This document shows positions 23,052-31,000 of a DNA stretch of 64,000 nucleotides, one piece after another (position 1 is the first letter of the stretch; each line of letters begins with the position of its first letter). The DNA is taken from positions 1 through 64,000 of the forward strand of contig JANQKZ010000019.1 in assembly GCA_028280845.1 (NCBI GenBank), given 5' to 3'. The notes below the pieces were generated by a model. The model saw only the letters and a list, made by a program, of their open reading frames with translations. It was not told where the DNA came from and searched no databases. The translations under genes and the position numbers were made by a program. The stretch comes from Opitutales bacterium (lineage in GTDB: Bacteria; Verrucomicrobiota; Verrucomicrobiia; Opitutales; JABSRG01).

Positions 23052-24536
23052 TTAAAGTTTGGCGGGTATCGTGAATGGCTCGCGGTAAGTGGGGGTCAGG
23101 AGAGACTCGACCATCGCCTGGTGGGGCTCACTTTCTGACCGCACTTCACTCGGAGTCGGACTGTAGGAAAGCCATGGTCCGAAGCACACCGAACTCGTTT
23201 CCAAGTCGACTTCGTTGCGCTTCAGCATGGCTATCATGTGGTCAAAGGGGGCTTCGGATTGAGGAAAGGCCCCCAGGCGTTGTTCGCGTAACGCACGTCC
23301 ATCATGGCCCCGGAGGCTATCCCCGGCCCGGTAGGATACATTGGCCAGGTGGAAGAGCTCACCGGCCGCTACCCCTGCTTGAAGAGGTGCGTTGAGCAGG
23401 GACCGATCATTGGCACGCAACGCTGCTATAAAATTTTCGACATGGCCGGCCCCCGCATCTCCGGCAAAGGACTTCACCTTTTTCCCGCTTGAGTCGTAAA
23501 ACACGCCCCCGCCACGACCCACGTTCACCCAGCCGTCTTCACACTGTACGATGGTTCCGTTTCGTATGCCTCGCACATGGTCCATCCTCTCCGTTCCCAC
23601 CCCCGTCGGCAAACTCCGCATCTCAATAAACACCGGAATACCCGCATAATCGAAGACGGCCAGATGGGCGTTCGGAGTCTCCCCATTGTCCCGGTGGACG
23701 AAGCGCCCGCCGTAGCTCATGATCCGCTTGGGGTATACCGAATCCCCCAATACCCGCCGGACATCATCGGTCGTGTGAGCGCCCAGGTTGCCCATATCCC
23801 CGTTTCCCGTGGCCCACTGCCAATGCCAATCGTAATGGAAGGTCTTCCGCATCAACGGAGTCAGGGGAGCAGGGCCGCAAAATAGATTATAATCCGCGCC
23901 AGGCGGGGGGGTCTGCGGACTCGTTACGTACCCGATCGATCCCCGAAACTTCCAGAATAAACCATGGATCCATTGAATTGCTCCCAGGGGTCGCGTTTTC
24001 AGATATTCAAGGGCGTCAGCCAGTCCAGGATTGGAACGGTTCTGAGTTCCCGCCTGGATCAACACCCCGTATTGCTGCTCAGCCTCCAGCATCCGCGCCC
24101 CTTCCCATAAGTTGTGGGTAACCGGTTTCTCGACGTAGACATGCTTTCCGGCCTGACACGCCCAGATCGTTTGCAGGCCGTGCCAGTGGTTTGGGGTGGC
24201 AATGACCACCGCGTCAATATCGGCTCGGTCCAGGATGTGTCTCCCGTCAATGTATCCGTCCGGTCGATACGAAAGGCCTTCGGCCTTCTTACGACCCTCG
24301 GCCAGACGCGCAGGATCTATGTCCGATATGGCCACCACATCCACCCCGGGGAGTCGCCCAAAAGTCTCAATGTGCTGCCATCCCTTGTTCCCGATCCCAA
24401 TGACCCCCACCCGGATACTTTCGCTAGCCGAACCGGCCCGGCCCAGGGCGGGTGCTCCTATGACCTTTGTTGTACCTAGAATCGTTCCCGTCTTTATCAT
24501 GCGGGTTATCATTTCACGGCGGGATATATGCTTCAT
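23052..24536 (-). CDS. Tat-exported Gfo/Idh/MocA-family oxidoreductase
   Basis: A 494-residue protein with a Tat-like N-terminus (ISRREMITRMIKTGTILG). The Rossmann domain begins at IRVGVIGIGNKGWQHIE (G-x-G-x-x-G) near 41-57, followed by VVAISDIDPARL, VIATPNHWHGLQT and AGKHVYVEKPVTHNLWE, which holds the EKP motif with the conserved Lys. The C-terminal half is the beta-sheet substrate domain (DYNLFCGPAPLTP, YDWHWQWATGNGDMGNLGAHTTDD). This long subclass is typical of planctomycetal and verrucomicrobial exported Gfo/Idh proteins, which act on sugars in the periplasm. First of a two-gene operon; divergent from 24638. Confidence 0.85.
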   Translation of the reverse strand: MKHISRREMITRMIKTGTILGTTKVIGAPALGRAGSASESIRVGVIGIGNKGWQHIETFGRLPGVDVVAISDIDPARLAEGRKKAEGLSYRPDGYIDGRHILDRADIDAVVIATPNHWHGLQTIWACQAGKHVYVEKPVTHNLWEGARMLEAEQQYGVLIQAGTQNRSNPGLADALEYLKTRPLGAIQWIHGLFWKFRGSIGYVTSPQTPPPGADYNLFCGPAPLTPLMRKTFHYDWHWQWATGNGDMGNLGAHTTDDVRRVLGDSVYPKRIMSYGGRFVHRDNGETPNAHLAVFDYAGIPVFIEMRSLPTGVGTERMDHVRGIRNGTIVQCEDGWVNVGRGGGVFYDSSGKKVKSFAGDAGAGHVENFIAALRANDRSLLNAPLQAGVAAGELFHLANVSYRAGDSLRGHDGRALREQRLGAFPQSEAPFDHMIAMLKRNEVDLETSSVCFGPWLSYSPTPSEVRSESEPHQAMVESLLTPTYREPFTIPAKL

Positions 24537-24637
24537 TTTTCAGACTGCCTCTCGATTAATCTTGGAAAATCTCAAAAAAAGAACAAGATTTTTCATGAAC
24601 TTTCATTGAAATTAAATTCAATCGATCAATATTTTTC
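24537..24637. promoter_or_regulatory. Divergent promoter with two TTCATGAA palindromes
   Basis: TTCATGAA lies at 24592-24599, and a perfect 14-bp palindrome TTTTTCATGAAAAA at 24632-24645. The second includes the start codon of the LamG protein. Their centres are 43 bp apart, about four helical turns, which would suit a dimeric or looping repressor. The same core lies at 12611-12622. Confidence 0.5.
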
Positions 24638-27046
24638 ATGAAAAACCTAATTAAGCTTTCCCTAATCCTCCTGCATTCAACTTTCTTTCTCCGCGGAGAA
24701 ACGGTGGCCGTCTGGACTTTTGACGAACCCGAGGGACTCTATCCCAGTTGTATTCTGGAGGATCTTTCTCCCAACGCTTACCCCATGGTATTGGGCCCGG
24801 GTGGACAAATCGTAACGGGGAAATATGGAAATGCCTTATCGGCATCCGCCCAGGATATGCCGGAATGGGGCGTAGGCAGTGTGTTGTTTGGCCTGACCCA
24901 GGTTCCAACTGCCGAAGATCGAACCGTTGCTCCCATGAGCTGGCACAACGCCTTGCATGCGGGACTCATCCCCAGCGGCGAAAACCACCTGCGGAAAGAA
25001 TTTCACTACCCGAACGTGACGCGGACGGGGATGAACCTGGGGGACTTTGACTGGACCGTGGAATTTTGGTTTAAAGCCGATCGAGGGGACCCCGGAGTGG
25101 TGTTTGAGTTGGGCACCGGACCAAGAGGGGAAAACACCCAGGTCACTGCCATGCGGGTGAATCCTAAGGCAAACCGCTTGGAAGTGCTGAACCAACCGGG
25201 ATCCCTGGATATCGCCATTCCCGTTGTAGCAGATGGGTTCCATTGGGAAGCATGGAACCACTTTGCGCTGGTTTTTCATTCCAGGACACAGACCCTGACC
25301 CTATTCACCAATGGAAAACCCGGCACTCCGGTCACCGCCTCCCTCGAATCGCTACCCGAGGGGGAAGAGGCTTACCTCTCGGTTGGCCGGAACGGGACTT
25401 GGGAAGAACCGCTTCCCGGACTTCTGGATGAGCTTCGATTCAGCCACGGGCGAGTTTACACCACCCCCTTCACGCCCCCGGACAGCTTCAACCCTTATAA
25501 CAGATCATCCATTCAAGCCACCCTGCCCGAGCCCGGACTGCCCCTTCTTTTTTCTCAACAGACAACAGCCCCACTGCCCCTCCCCTTGGGAAACCGCAAA
25601 CACCTCTTCCTTGATGATGCCATTGCCATGTCGACTCGGGATATCACGTTTGTGCCCAATCCACCAGGAGATCCGGAATTGGCTTTTGAGATCAAAGGGG
25701 CCTTTCGTAAACACGTCACAGTCATCGAAGACGAGGCCGGCCGCGTCAGGATCTATGCTGGAGCCGAAAATGACCAGCTGGCGGTGTGGATCTCTGAGGA
25801 CGGGCTCAACTTTGAAGCCCCGGCCTTTAATAAAAGCAAAACGGGAAGCCCCAATATCGTAATACCGGAATCCACCGCTATGGGGACCCTGTTTATCGAT
25901 CCTCATGCACCGGACTCCATGAAATGGAAATACATCAGCGGTTTTGACGAACGGGGCATCCACCTCTTTGCCTCTCCGGATGGCTTGGATTGGACTCACT
26001 TGAGGCCCGCTGTCATTCCCCTTTGGCCGGGATCGCAATCGAATATGTTTTTCGACGATCAACGGGGGCTCTATGTGGCATACCACCGCTCCGATATGGG
26101 AGATACCCTGGCGGGTAAAACCGAGCGCCGCTTCGTCATGACTGAAGAGCGGGACCTGACACCACCATGGGGTTTCCGTCCGGTTTCCACTGCCGAGCAG
26201 GAGGCTTACCACGCGCTCTACCGCCTGGACCGCAACCGGCCCTGGTTTGTGGACAACGGTCCCCTCACCCCCGGAGGATTCGGCATTGAATATCCCGCCG
26301 TGTTTAAGCCCACGGACTATTTCGATCCCGTCGGGGTCGATTTCTATGTTCCCAAAGCCACGAAATACCCGGGAGCCCCCGATGCTTATGTCGCCTTTGC
26401 CGCGGTCTTTTTTCATTACGAGGGCGATGGACCCGAGACGCGGACCGTGTTGGTCGATGAAGCCCGCATGACCGGCAACGGCACGATCGAGACCCAACTC
26501 ATGACCAGCCGGGACGGAATAGACTGGAAACGACATCCACGGCCGGTATTCGTCAATGTAGGGCCTTGGAAGGACTGGCACCTGAACGAAATCTATCACG
26601 CAGACGGATTGATTATGCGTGAACAAGAGATCTGGCTCTACTTTTACGGCACCGAGGAGTTTCATTCATCCGTGGACGGAGCACCAGACCGGCGGGGGAT
26701 CTTTCGAACCATCTTACCTCGTGACCGCTTTGTGGCCGCAGAGGCGCCCTATGACCGTGAGGGTCAGATCGTAACCAAACCCCTGGTATTTAGCGGGAAC
26801 CGCTTAGAAATAAACGTCGATACCGGAGCCACGGGCTACGTCCAGGTTGGACTGTTGAAGGGGAACGGCCGCCCCCTCGAGGGGGTCAACGTGGATGACT
26901 GCGTTTACGTAAATGGCAATCATCTCGATCATCAAGTGGAATGGCTGAACCATGGGACGAACGTCTCACCCTGGGCTGGCCAACCGGTTCGCTTGGTCTT
27001 TCGCCTGCGAGGAGCCCGCCTGTATGGGTTCCAGTTCAAGGACTAA
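24638..27046 (+). CDS. Secreted LamG plus beta-propeller protein (GH32/43-like)
   Basis: An 802-residue protein with a signal peptide (MKNLIKLSLILLHSTFFLRG). Residues 22-290 form a concanavalin A-like (LamG) domain: WTVEFWFKADRGDPG, WNHFALVFHSRTQTLTLFTNGKPG and GLLDELRFSHGRVY. Residues 305-690 look like a five-bladed propeller: HLFLDDAIAMSTRDITFVPN, GLDWTHLRPAVIPLWPGSQSN, VAYHRSD, QLMTSRDGIDWKRHPRPVF and EIYHADGLIMREQEIWLYFYGTEE. A C-terminal beta domain follows. GH32 or GH43 activity is possible; the catalytic triad was not pinned down. Transcribed away from the oxidoreductase/beta-helix operon, with which it shares a promoter region. Confidence 0.75.
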   Translation: MKNLIKLSLILLHSTFFLRGETVAVWTFDEPEGLYPSCILEDLSPNAYPMVLGPGGQIVTGKYGNALSASAQDMPEWGVGSVLFGLTQVPTAEDRTVAPMSWHNALHAGLIPSGENHLRKEFHYPNVTRTGMNLGDFDWTVEFWFKADRGDPGVVFELGTGPRGENTQVTAMRVNPKANRLEVLNQPGSLDIAIPVVADGFHWEAWNHFALVFHSRTQTLTLFTNGKPGTPVTASLESLPEGEEAYLSVGRNGTWEEPLPGLLDELRFSHGRVYTTPFTPPDSFNPYNRSSIQATLPEPGLPLLFSQQTTAPLPLPLGNRKHLFLDDAIAMSTRDITFVPNPPGDPELAFEIKGAFRKHVTVIEDEAGRVRIYAGAENDQLAVWISEDGLNFEAPAFNKSKTGSPNIVIPESTAMGTLFIDPHAPDSMKWKYISGFDERGIHLFASPDGLDWTHLRPAVIPLWPGSQSNMFFDDQRGLYVAYHRSDMGDTLAGKTERRFVMTEERDLTPPWGFRPVSTAEQEAYHALYRLDRNRPWFVDNGPLTPGGFGIEYPAVFKPTDYFDPVGVDFYVPKATKYPGAPDAYVAFAAVFFHYEGDGPETRTVLVDEARMTGNGTIETQLMTSRDGIDWKRHPRPVFVNVGPWKDWHLNEIYHADGLIMREQEIWLYFYGTEEFHSSVDGAPDRRGIFRTILPRDRFVAAEAPYDREGQIVTKPLVFSGNRLEINVDTGATGYVQVGLLKGNGRPLEGVNVDDCVYVNGNHLDHQVEWLNHGTNVSPWAGQPVRLVFRLRGARLYGFQFKD

Positions 27047-27085
27047 GCTTTTTTACCTAGCTTGCCTAATCTTAGTGCGTCGATC

Positions 27086-27151
27086 GATGCGAATGCACAC
27101 GGCTTCCCTCATCCTTCTCCTGGTGTCTCTCGCTTCATCCGCCGCTGGGTG
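27086..27151 (+). pseudogene. Orphan signal-peptide fragment
   Basis: A 21-residue frame between two convergent genes encodes only a perfect-looking signal peptide (MRMHTASLILLLVSLASSAAG) and then stops. It looks like the 5' remnant of a secreted-protein gene lost by deletion, rather than a functional gene. Confidence 0.35.
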
Positions 27152-27188
27152 ATTCATCCACGTGTCAGAGGATAGGCGCCTTCAACCC

Positions 27189-28115
27189 CTATTCCTCCCC
27201 AAAAAGGAAGATCAGCGGAATGTGCAGCCGTTTGTTCCACGCGTCCTCAGAGTGGTTTTCGCCCTCGAATTTGCGGGTGGTCCAATTGGACTGATTGTAG
27301 CCCCGCTGAACCATTACCCGATCGACCATGGGCTGAATACCGACATAGAGGGCATCCAGTTCTACGGTGCCGTAATCGAAATAAATCCGGTGAGTGTCCG
27401 GATCCGGAAGCTGCCCTTCCATATACTTTATGAAAGCCTCCGGGATCGGGTTCGCCTCCAGGGTGAAGATCCCCGGCCAATGCGTGGACAGGCAGGCTGC
27501 CTTTCCAAAAACCTCGGGGTATTCACAGATCGAGTACATAGAAATCAATCCACCCATGCTCGATCCCATGATCGCCGTATCCGCCCGGCCGGGTCTGGTG
27601 GAATAGGTTTGATCAATAAAGGGTTTCAACTCCTCCACCAGGAAGCGGAGATAGGCATCGGACTGGACCTCGCCGGAAAAGATCACATGCCCGCCCTCGC
27701 GTTTCGATTCCTCAAGGAGGAAGTGGCGATAGGTCGCTGACAAGGCTTCAAAGGGCTTCTGCGGGAAGTAATCCGGATGCCGGGTCACCCCGCCGTTGTG
27801 CACCCCCACCACAATGATGGGTTCGATCTTTCCGGCGTTGATCAACTCCTGGGCGACATCATCCACATCCCACGCCTGGTTGTTCCAATTGGTCGAAGCA
27901 TCAAACAAAGCCCCGCCATCATGCATATAGAGTACAGGATAAGACCGCCCGGGATCATACCCCTCGGGTAACCACACATCGATATGGCGAGTCGTGACAA
28001 AATCAGACGAAAAATCGGCATGACGAACGAGCTTGCCGACGGCGACCTCAGGCTTCGTTGCAGAAGCGGAGACTGCCACTACCGACATTAGGATAAGGAC
28101 GAGGAACTTCATCAT
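27189..28115 (-). CDS. Exported esterase/alpha-beta hydrolase (Fes/esterase D-like)
   Basis: A 308-residue protein with a signal peptide (MMKFLVLILMSVVAVSASA). The alpha/beta-hydrolase core shows HIDVWLPEGYDPGRSYPVLYMHDGG, IEPIIVVGVHN and a nucleophile elbow G-S-S-M-G-G (AIMGSSMGGLISMY) near residue 190. The Asp after this and His in FEGENHSEDAW complete the likely triad. The family includes ferri-enterobactin esterases and sugar esterases (feruloyl, acetylxylan). Downstream of the amylase by 40 bp on the same strand, so probably it removes ester groups from the same glucan, or hydrolyses another ester. Confidence 0.8.
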   Translation of the reverse strand: MMKFLVLILMSVVAVSASATKPEVAVGKLVRHADFSSDFVTTRHIDVWLPEGYDPGRSYPVLYMHDGGALFDASTNWNNQAWDVDDVAQELINAGKIEPIIVVGVHNGGVTRHPDYFPQKPFEALSATYRHFLLEESKREGGHVIFSGEVQSDAYLRFLVEELKPFIDQTYSTRPGRADTAIMGSSMGGLISMYSICEYPEVFGKAACLSTHWPGIFTLEANPIPEAFIKYMEGQLPDPDTHRIYFDYGTVELDALYVGIQPMVDRVMVQRGYNQSNWTTRKFEGENHSEDAWNKRLHIPLIFLFGEE

Positions 28116-28155
28116 ATTAAGGAGCTCGAGCCGGTGTGCCTTGGCTCCGGCTCCA

Positions 28156-30600
28156 TCAATTCTTAATGACAACCGCCTCACTCACCACGGCTCCAGCCCG
28201 ATTTGTGACCAGAACAGCATAGGAACCCGGCCCGTCCGTTTGGTAGGTGGGCGCATTGGGGGCCCCAATAAACGCACCATCTTTCATCCATTGATAGGTG
28301 AAAGGCGCCGTCCCCTGAGCTTGAACCCGGATCATGGGACGAGCGCTGCGATCGGTCTTCAAGACTACCTGGGGAGTCTCCGCCCCAACAATCCCGTGGG
28401 GGAGGCCTCCCCGGGAGACAAACAGATCGTTCACTTCAACTGAGGATACATTTCCATTCAAGTCATTATACGTGGCGTGCAGGGTGAAGGTTTCATTCGG
28501 GGCCAAGTCGACCGGAGGGCGGAAAAACAAGCGGAAGGGTGCGGTTTCATCTGTCCCCAAATACTCAACCTGCCCGGGCCGAGAGTCGCGGGTCATGGTG
28601 AAGGTCATCTCTCCAAAGCGGAAACCCCGATCCACATCTACCGTGATCTCCTGACGTTTGGGGAACAAATTACCCGCCACCTCGTAGGTACCCAGAACGA
28701 TCGGTTGGCCCGGTTCGACCCCATTCACGGTCAACCGGTAGTCTGTCTTAATCTGAATATCGGATCCCAGATTTTCCCACACGGCAAACTGAAGCGGCTC
28801 GAGACTGAATCGGACCGTTTGACCCCGTCGCACCGGAAGAGATCCCATTCCCGGCGAATCGATATCCTGTGAGTCAAACAGGGGTTCAAATTGAGTGCCC
28901 CCAAAAGACAGCACGGAAATTTCGATATCCTGTTTAGTGTGGCGGGAATTGTTGAAGGCCACCAGGTATTCCACCTGCTCTTCACGGTCAAAGCGACTAA
29001 AGGCAAAGACGTTGGGATTATTGCTTGGATGGACAATCATCGCTCCGGTGTTGAGGCCCACATGGTCCTCCCGCAGCTGAGCCAGCTTGCTTGTCATACG
29101 ATACAGAGGATGGAGGGTATCAAATTTATCATCGGCCCCGGTTTTGTCGGTCCCGAGTAGCCGCAGGCTGCGGTAGCGGGGACTCACCGAAGGAAACATG
29201 GTTTCCCGGGCACGCATATCATTACCATAGCCCAACATGCCCTGTTCCGCCCCATAATATAGCGTGGGCTGTCCCCGGCTCAGGTATAGGAGACCATGGC
29301 CCATTCGCACGAGCTCCAACAGCATTTCGTCGCTTAAGTTGGGGTTGTCCTCCGAGACAAACCACCCAAACCGGCCGGCATCGTGGTTCCCGATAAAGGT
29401 CACATTCGCATGCACGTTGCTATCGAAGTCCGTGTAGTAATCGTCATCGATAAAGCGCTGTTCGATGCGGGACGCGCTACCGCCCCGGGAAATAAACTCC
29501 CGCGCGATCTGGAACACACCGAAGTCGAGCGTGGAGTCCAGCCCGGCAATGGTAGAATACTCACTCAGGAATTCAGCACTGCCATCATCCGCATAGACCT
29601 CTCCGAAATGGAGGAAGTCCGGCCGCCCCAGGCTTTGCGCATGGTCGCGGATCGCCGGACTGAAGGCTTGCCAGAATTCATAGTTCACATGCTTGGCCGT
29701 ATCGATGCGGAAACCATCCACATTGAAATCCGTCATCCACTTTTTGTAGATATCGATAAAACCCTGAACCACGAAAGGATGCTCGGTATATAGATCATCC
29801 AGGCCGACAAAGTCGCCAAACAAGGAATCCTCATTTTTAAAATCCGTGTTTCCCCGGTTATGGTACCATCGTACATCGTTCAGCCATGCAGGGTTTTTGA
29901 TGTTTTCCTCCCCCTTCGGAATCACCGGAGTCAGGGCAAAGCTCGTTTCAGCATCCAACTCGGGAAAGGTGTCGTCCGGGCCTAGCCCATTGTAGGCGTG
30001 ATCCCAGGGGAAAAACGCCTTCCCGTCCTTATCCCGGTCCGGACGGGTGGCGATCGGTACATATCCAAAATCGCCCCCTTCATATTGAATAACATCCGCC
30101 GTATGATTCACGATAATATCCATATAGACCCGCATGCCTCGGGATTGGGCTGCTTCGATAAATGCGCGGTACTCCTCGTTCGTCCCCAAATGCGAATCTA
30201 TTTTATAAAAGTCGGTGATCCAGTAACCATGATACCCGGCCGTCCCCTGTTGAACCGGTTTATTCTGAAAGGGTGGAGTCACCCAAATGGCCGTGATTCC
30301 CAATCCCTCCAGATAATCGAGTTTCTGGGTCAGACCGACAAAATCACCGCCATGGTAGTGGGAAATTACCGTGGGGTCGAACCCGTGGTCCATCCGCCCC
30401 CCTGCAAACCCACCCGTATCATTACTGGGATCTCCATTGTAAAAGCGGTCCGCCAGAACAAAGTAAAACACCTGCCCCGCTCCGGGATGGAGAAGGCGTG
30501 GCACCGCATGAGACGAAGGCTCGTCCGCATAGAGGGAAGGGAGGAAAAAAAGCCCGAGCAAAATAACCTGAGCTAAACGCAGTTGTGTTGAGGCACGCAT
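28156..30600 (-). CDS. Secreted GH13 alpha-amylase with C-terminal Ig-like domain
   Basis: An 814-residue protein. Start at the ATG 30598-30600 gives a signal peptide ending near SLYADEP. The GH13 barrel spans about 40-480. Conserved regions are DIIVNHT (161-167), DGFRIDTAKH with nucleophile Asp300, HFGEV with acid/base Glu334, and FIGNHD with Asp407. Domain C follows, and from about 615 on there are two beta-sandwich modules; the last (about 735-810) is Ig-like and ends in SYAVLVTNRAGAVVSEAVVIKN. Hydrolyses alpha-1,4-glucan outside the inner membrane. It leads the operon amylase-esterase and is divergent from the TonB receptor. Confidence 0.9.
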   Translation of the reverse strand: MRASTQLRLAQVILLGLFFLPSLYADEPSSHAVPRLLHPGAGQVFYFVLADRFYNGDPSNDTGGFAGGRMDHGFDPTVISHYHGGDFVGLTQKLDYLEGLGITAIWVTPPFQNKPVQQGTAGYHGYWITDFYKIDSHLGTNEEYRAFIEAAQSRGMRVYMDIIVNHTADVIQYEGGDFGYVPIATRPDRDKDGKAFFPWDHAYNGLGPDDTFPELDAETSFALTPVIPKGEENIKNPAWLNDVRWYHNRGNTDFKNEDSLFGDFVGLDDLYTEHPFVVQGFIDIYKKWMTDFNVDGFRIDTAKHVNYEFWQAFSPAIRDHAQSLGRPDFLHFGEVYADDGSAEFLSEYSTIAGLDSTLDFGVFQIAREFISRGGSASRIEQRFIDDDYYTDFDSNVHANVTFIGNHDAGRFGWFVSEDNPNLSDEMLLELVRMGHGLLYLSRGQPTLYYGAEQGMLGYGNDMRARETMFPSVSPRYRSLRLLGTDKTGADDKFDTLHPLYRMTSKLAQLREDHVGLNTGAMIVHPSNNPNVFAFSRFDREEQVEYLVAFNNSRHTKQDIEISVLSFGGTQFEPLFDSQDIDSPGMGSLPVRRGQTVRFSLEPLQFAVWENLGSDIQIKTDYRLTVNGVEPGQPIVLGTYEVAGNLFPKRQEITVDVDRGFRFGEMTFTMTRDSRPGQVEYLGTDETAPFRLFFRPPVDLAPNETFTLHATYNDLNGNVSSVEVNDLFVSRGGLPHGIVGAETPQVVLKTDRSARPMIRVQAQGTAPFTYQWMKDGAFIGAPNAPTYQTDGPGSYAVLVTNRAGAVVSEAVVIKN

Positions 30601-31000
30601 AGATAAAGGGGTTAGGGGTTTCCATTCATCATGCCGCAATTGAACCCAACCACAAAGGTCCATGCGAGGAACTCACTTGGATCCCTAGGACAATTCTTAG
30701 GTCCTATTCTCCATCACAACCCCATATTCTGGATTTTTACCCCAAATTAACGACTTTGTGGCGAGGATTTTTAGTTTTCCGCCAAGAAATCTAAGTTTTC
30801 TCCGGTCAATCTCAGTTTTCTGTAAGACCAAGTCGTTGCGATATTGAGGGCAAGAGACCCAATATTTGGGATATGGCACGACATCCTCGTGCAACCCTAA
30901 ATCAAACTAGAAGCCCCAAACAATACCCCTACTCGACCCACCAATGGCTTGGTAGATCCATATTGCCACGGGCTCATCCGCAAAAAACTACATCCCCAAT
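30601..31000. promoter_or_regulatory. Divergent amylase/TonB-receptor promoter with repeats
   Basis: A 400-base gap without a supported gene; a 65-codon minus-strand frame (30697-30894) looks random. Three direct repeats of AGTTTTC start at 30773, 30794 and 30814, spaced 21 and 20 bp (two helical turns). Two perfect palindromes follow: CCCAA-TAT-TTGGG at 30858-30870 and GCACGA-CATCC-TCGTGC at 30876-30892. The direct repeats suit an AraC-type activator; the palindromes suit a LacI or similar repressor. Confidence 0.5.

Noticed and set aside
25505-26665. 386-codon minus-strand frame
   Set aside because: Shadow of the LamG/propeller gene, which has a signal peptide and domain evidence.
30697-30894. 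65-codon minus-strand frame upstream of the TonB receptor
   Set aside because: No family resemblance, lies over a repeat-rich regulatory region, and no ribosome-binding site is evident.
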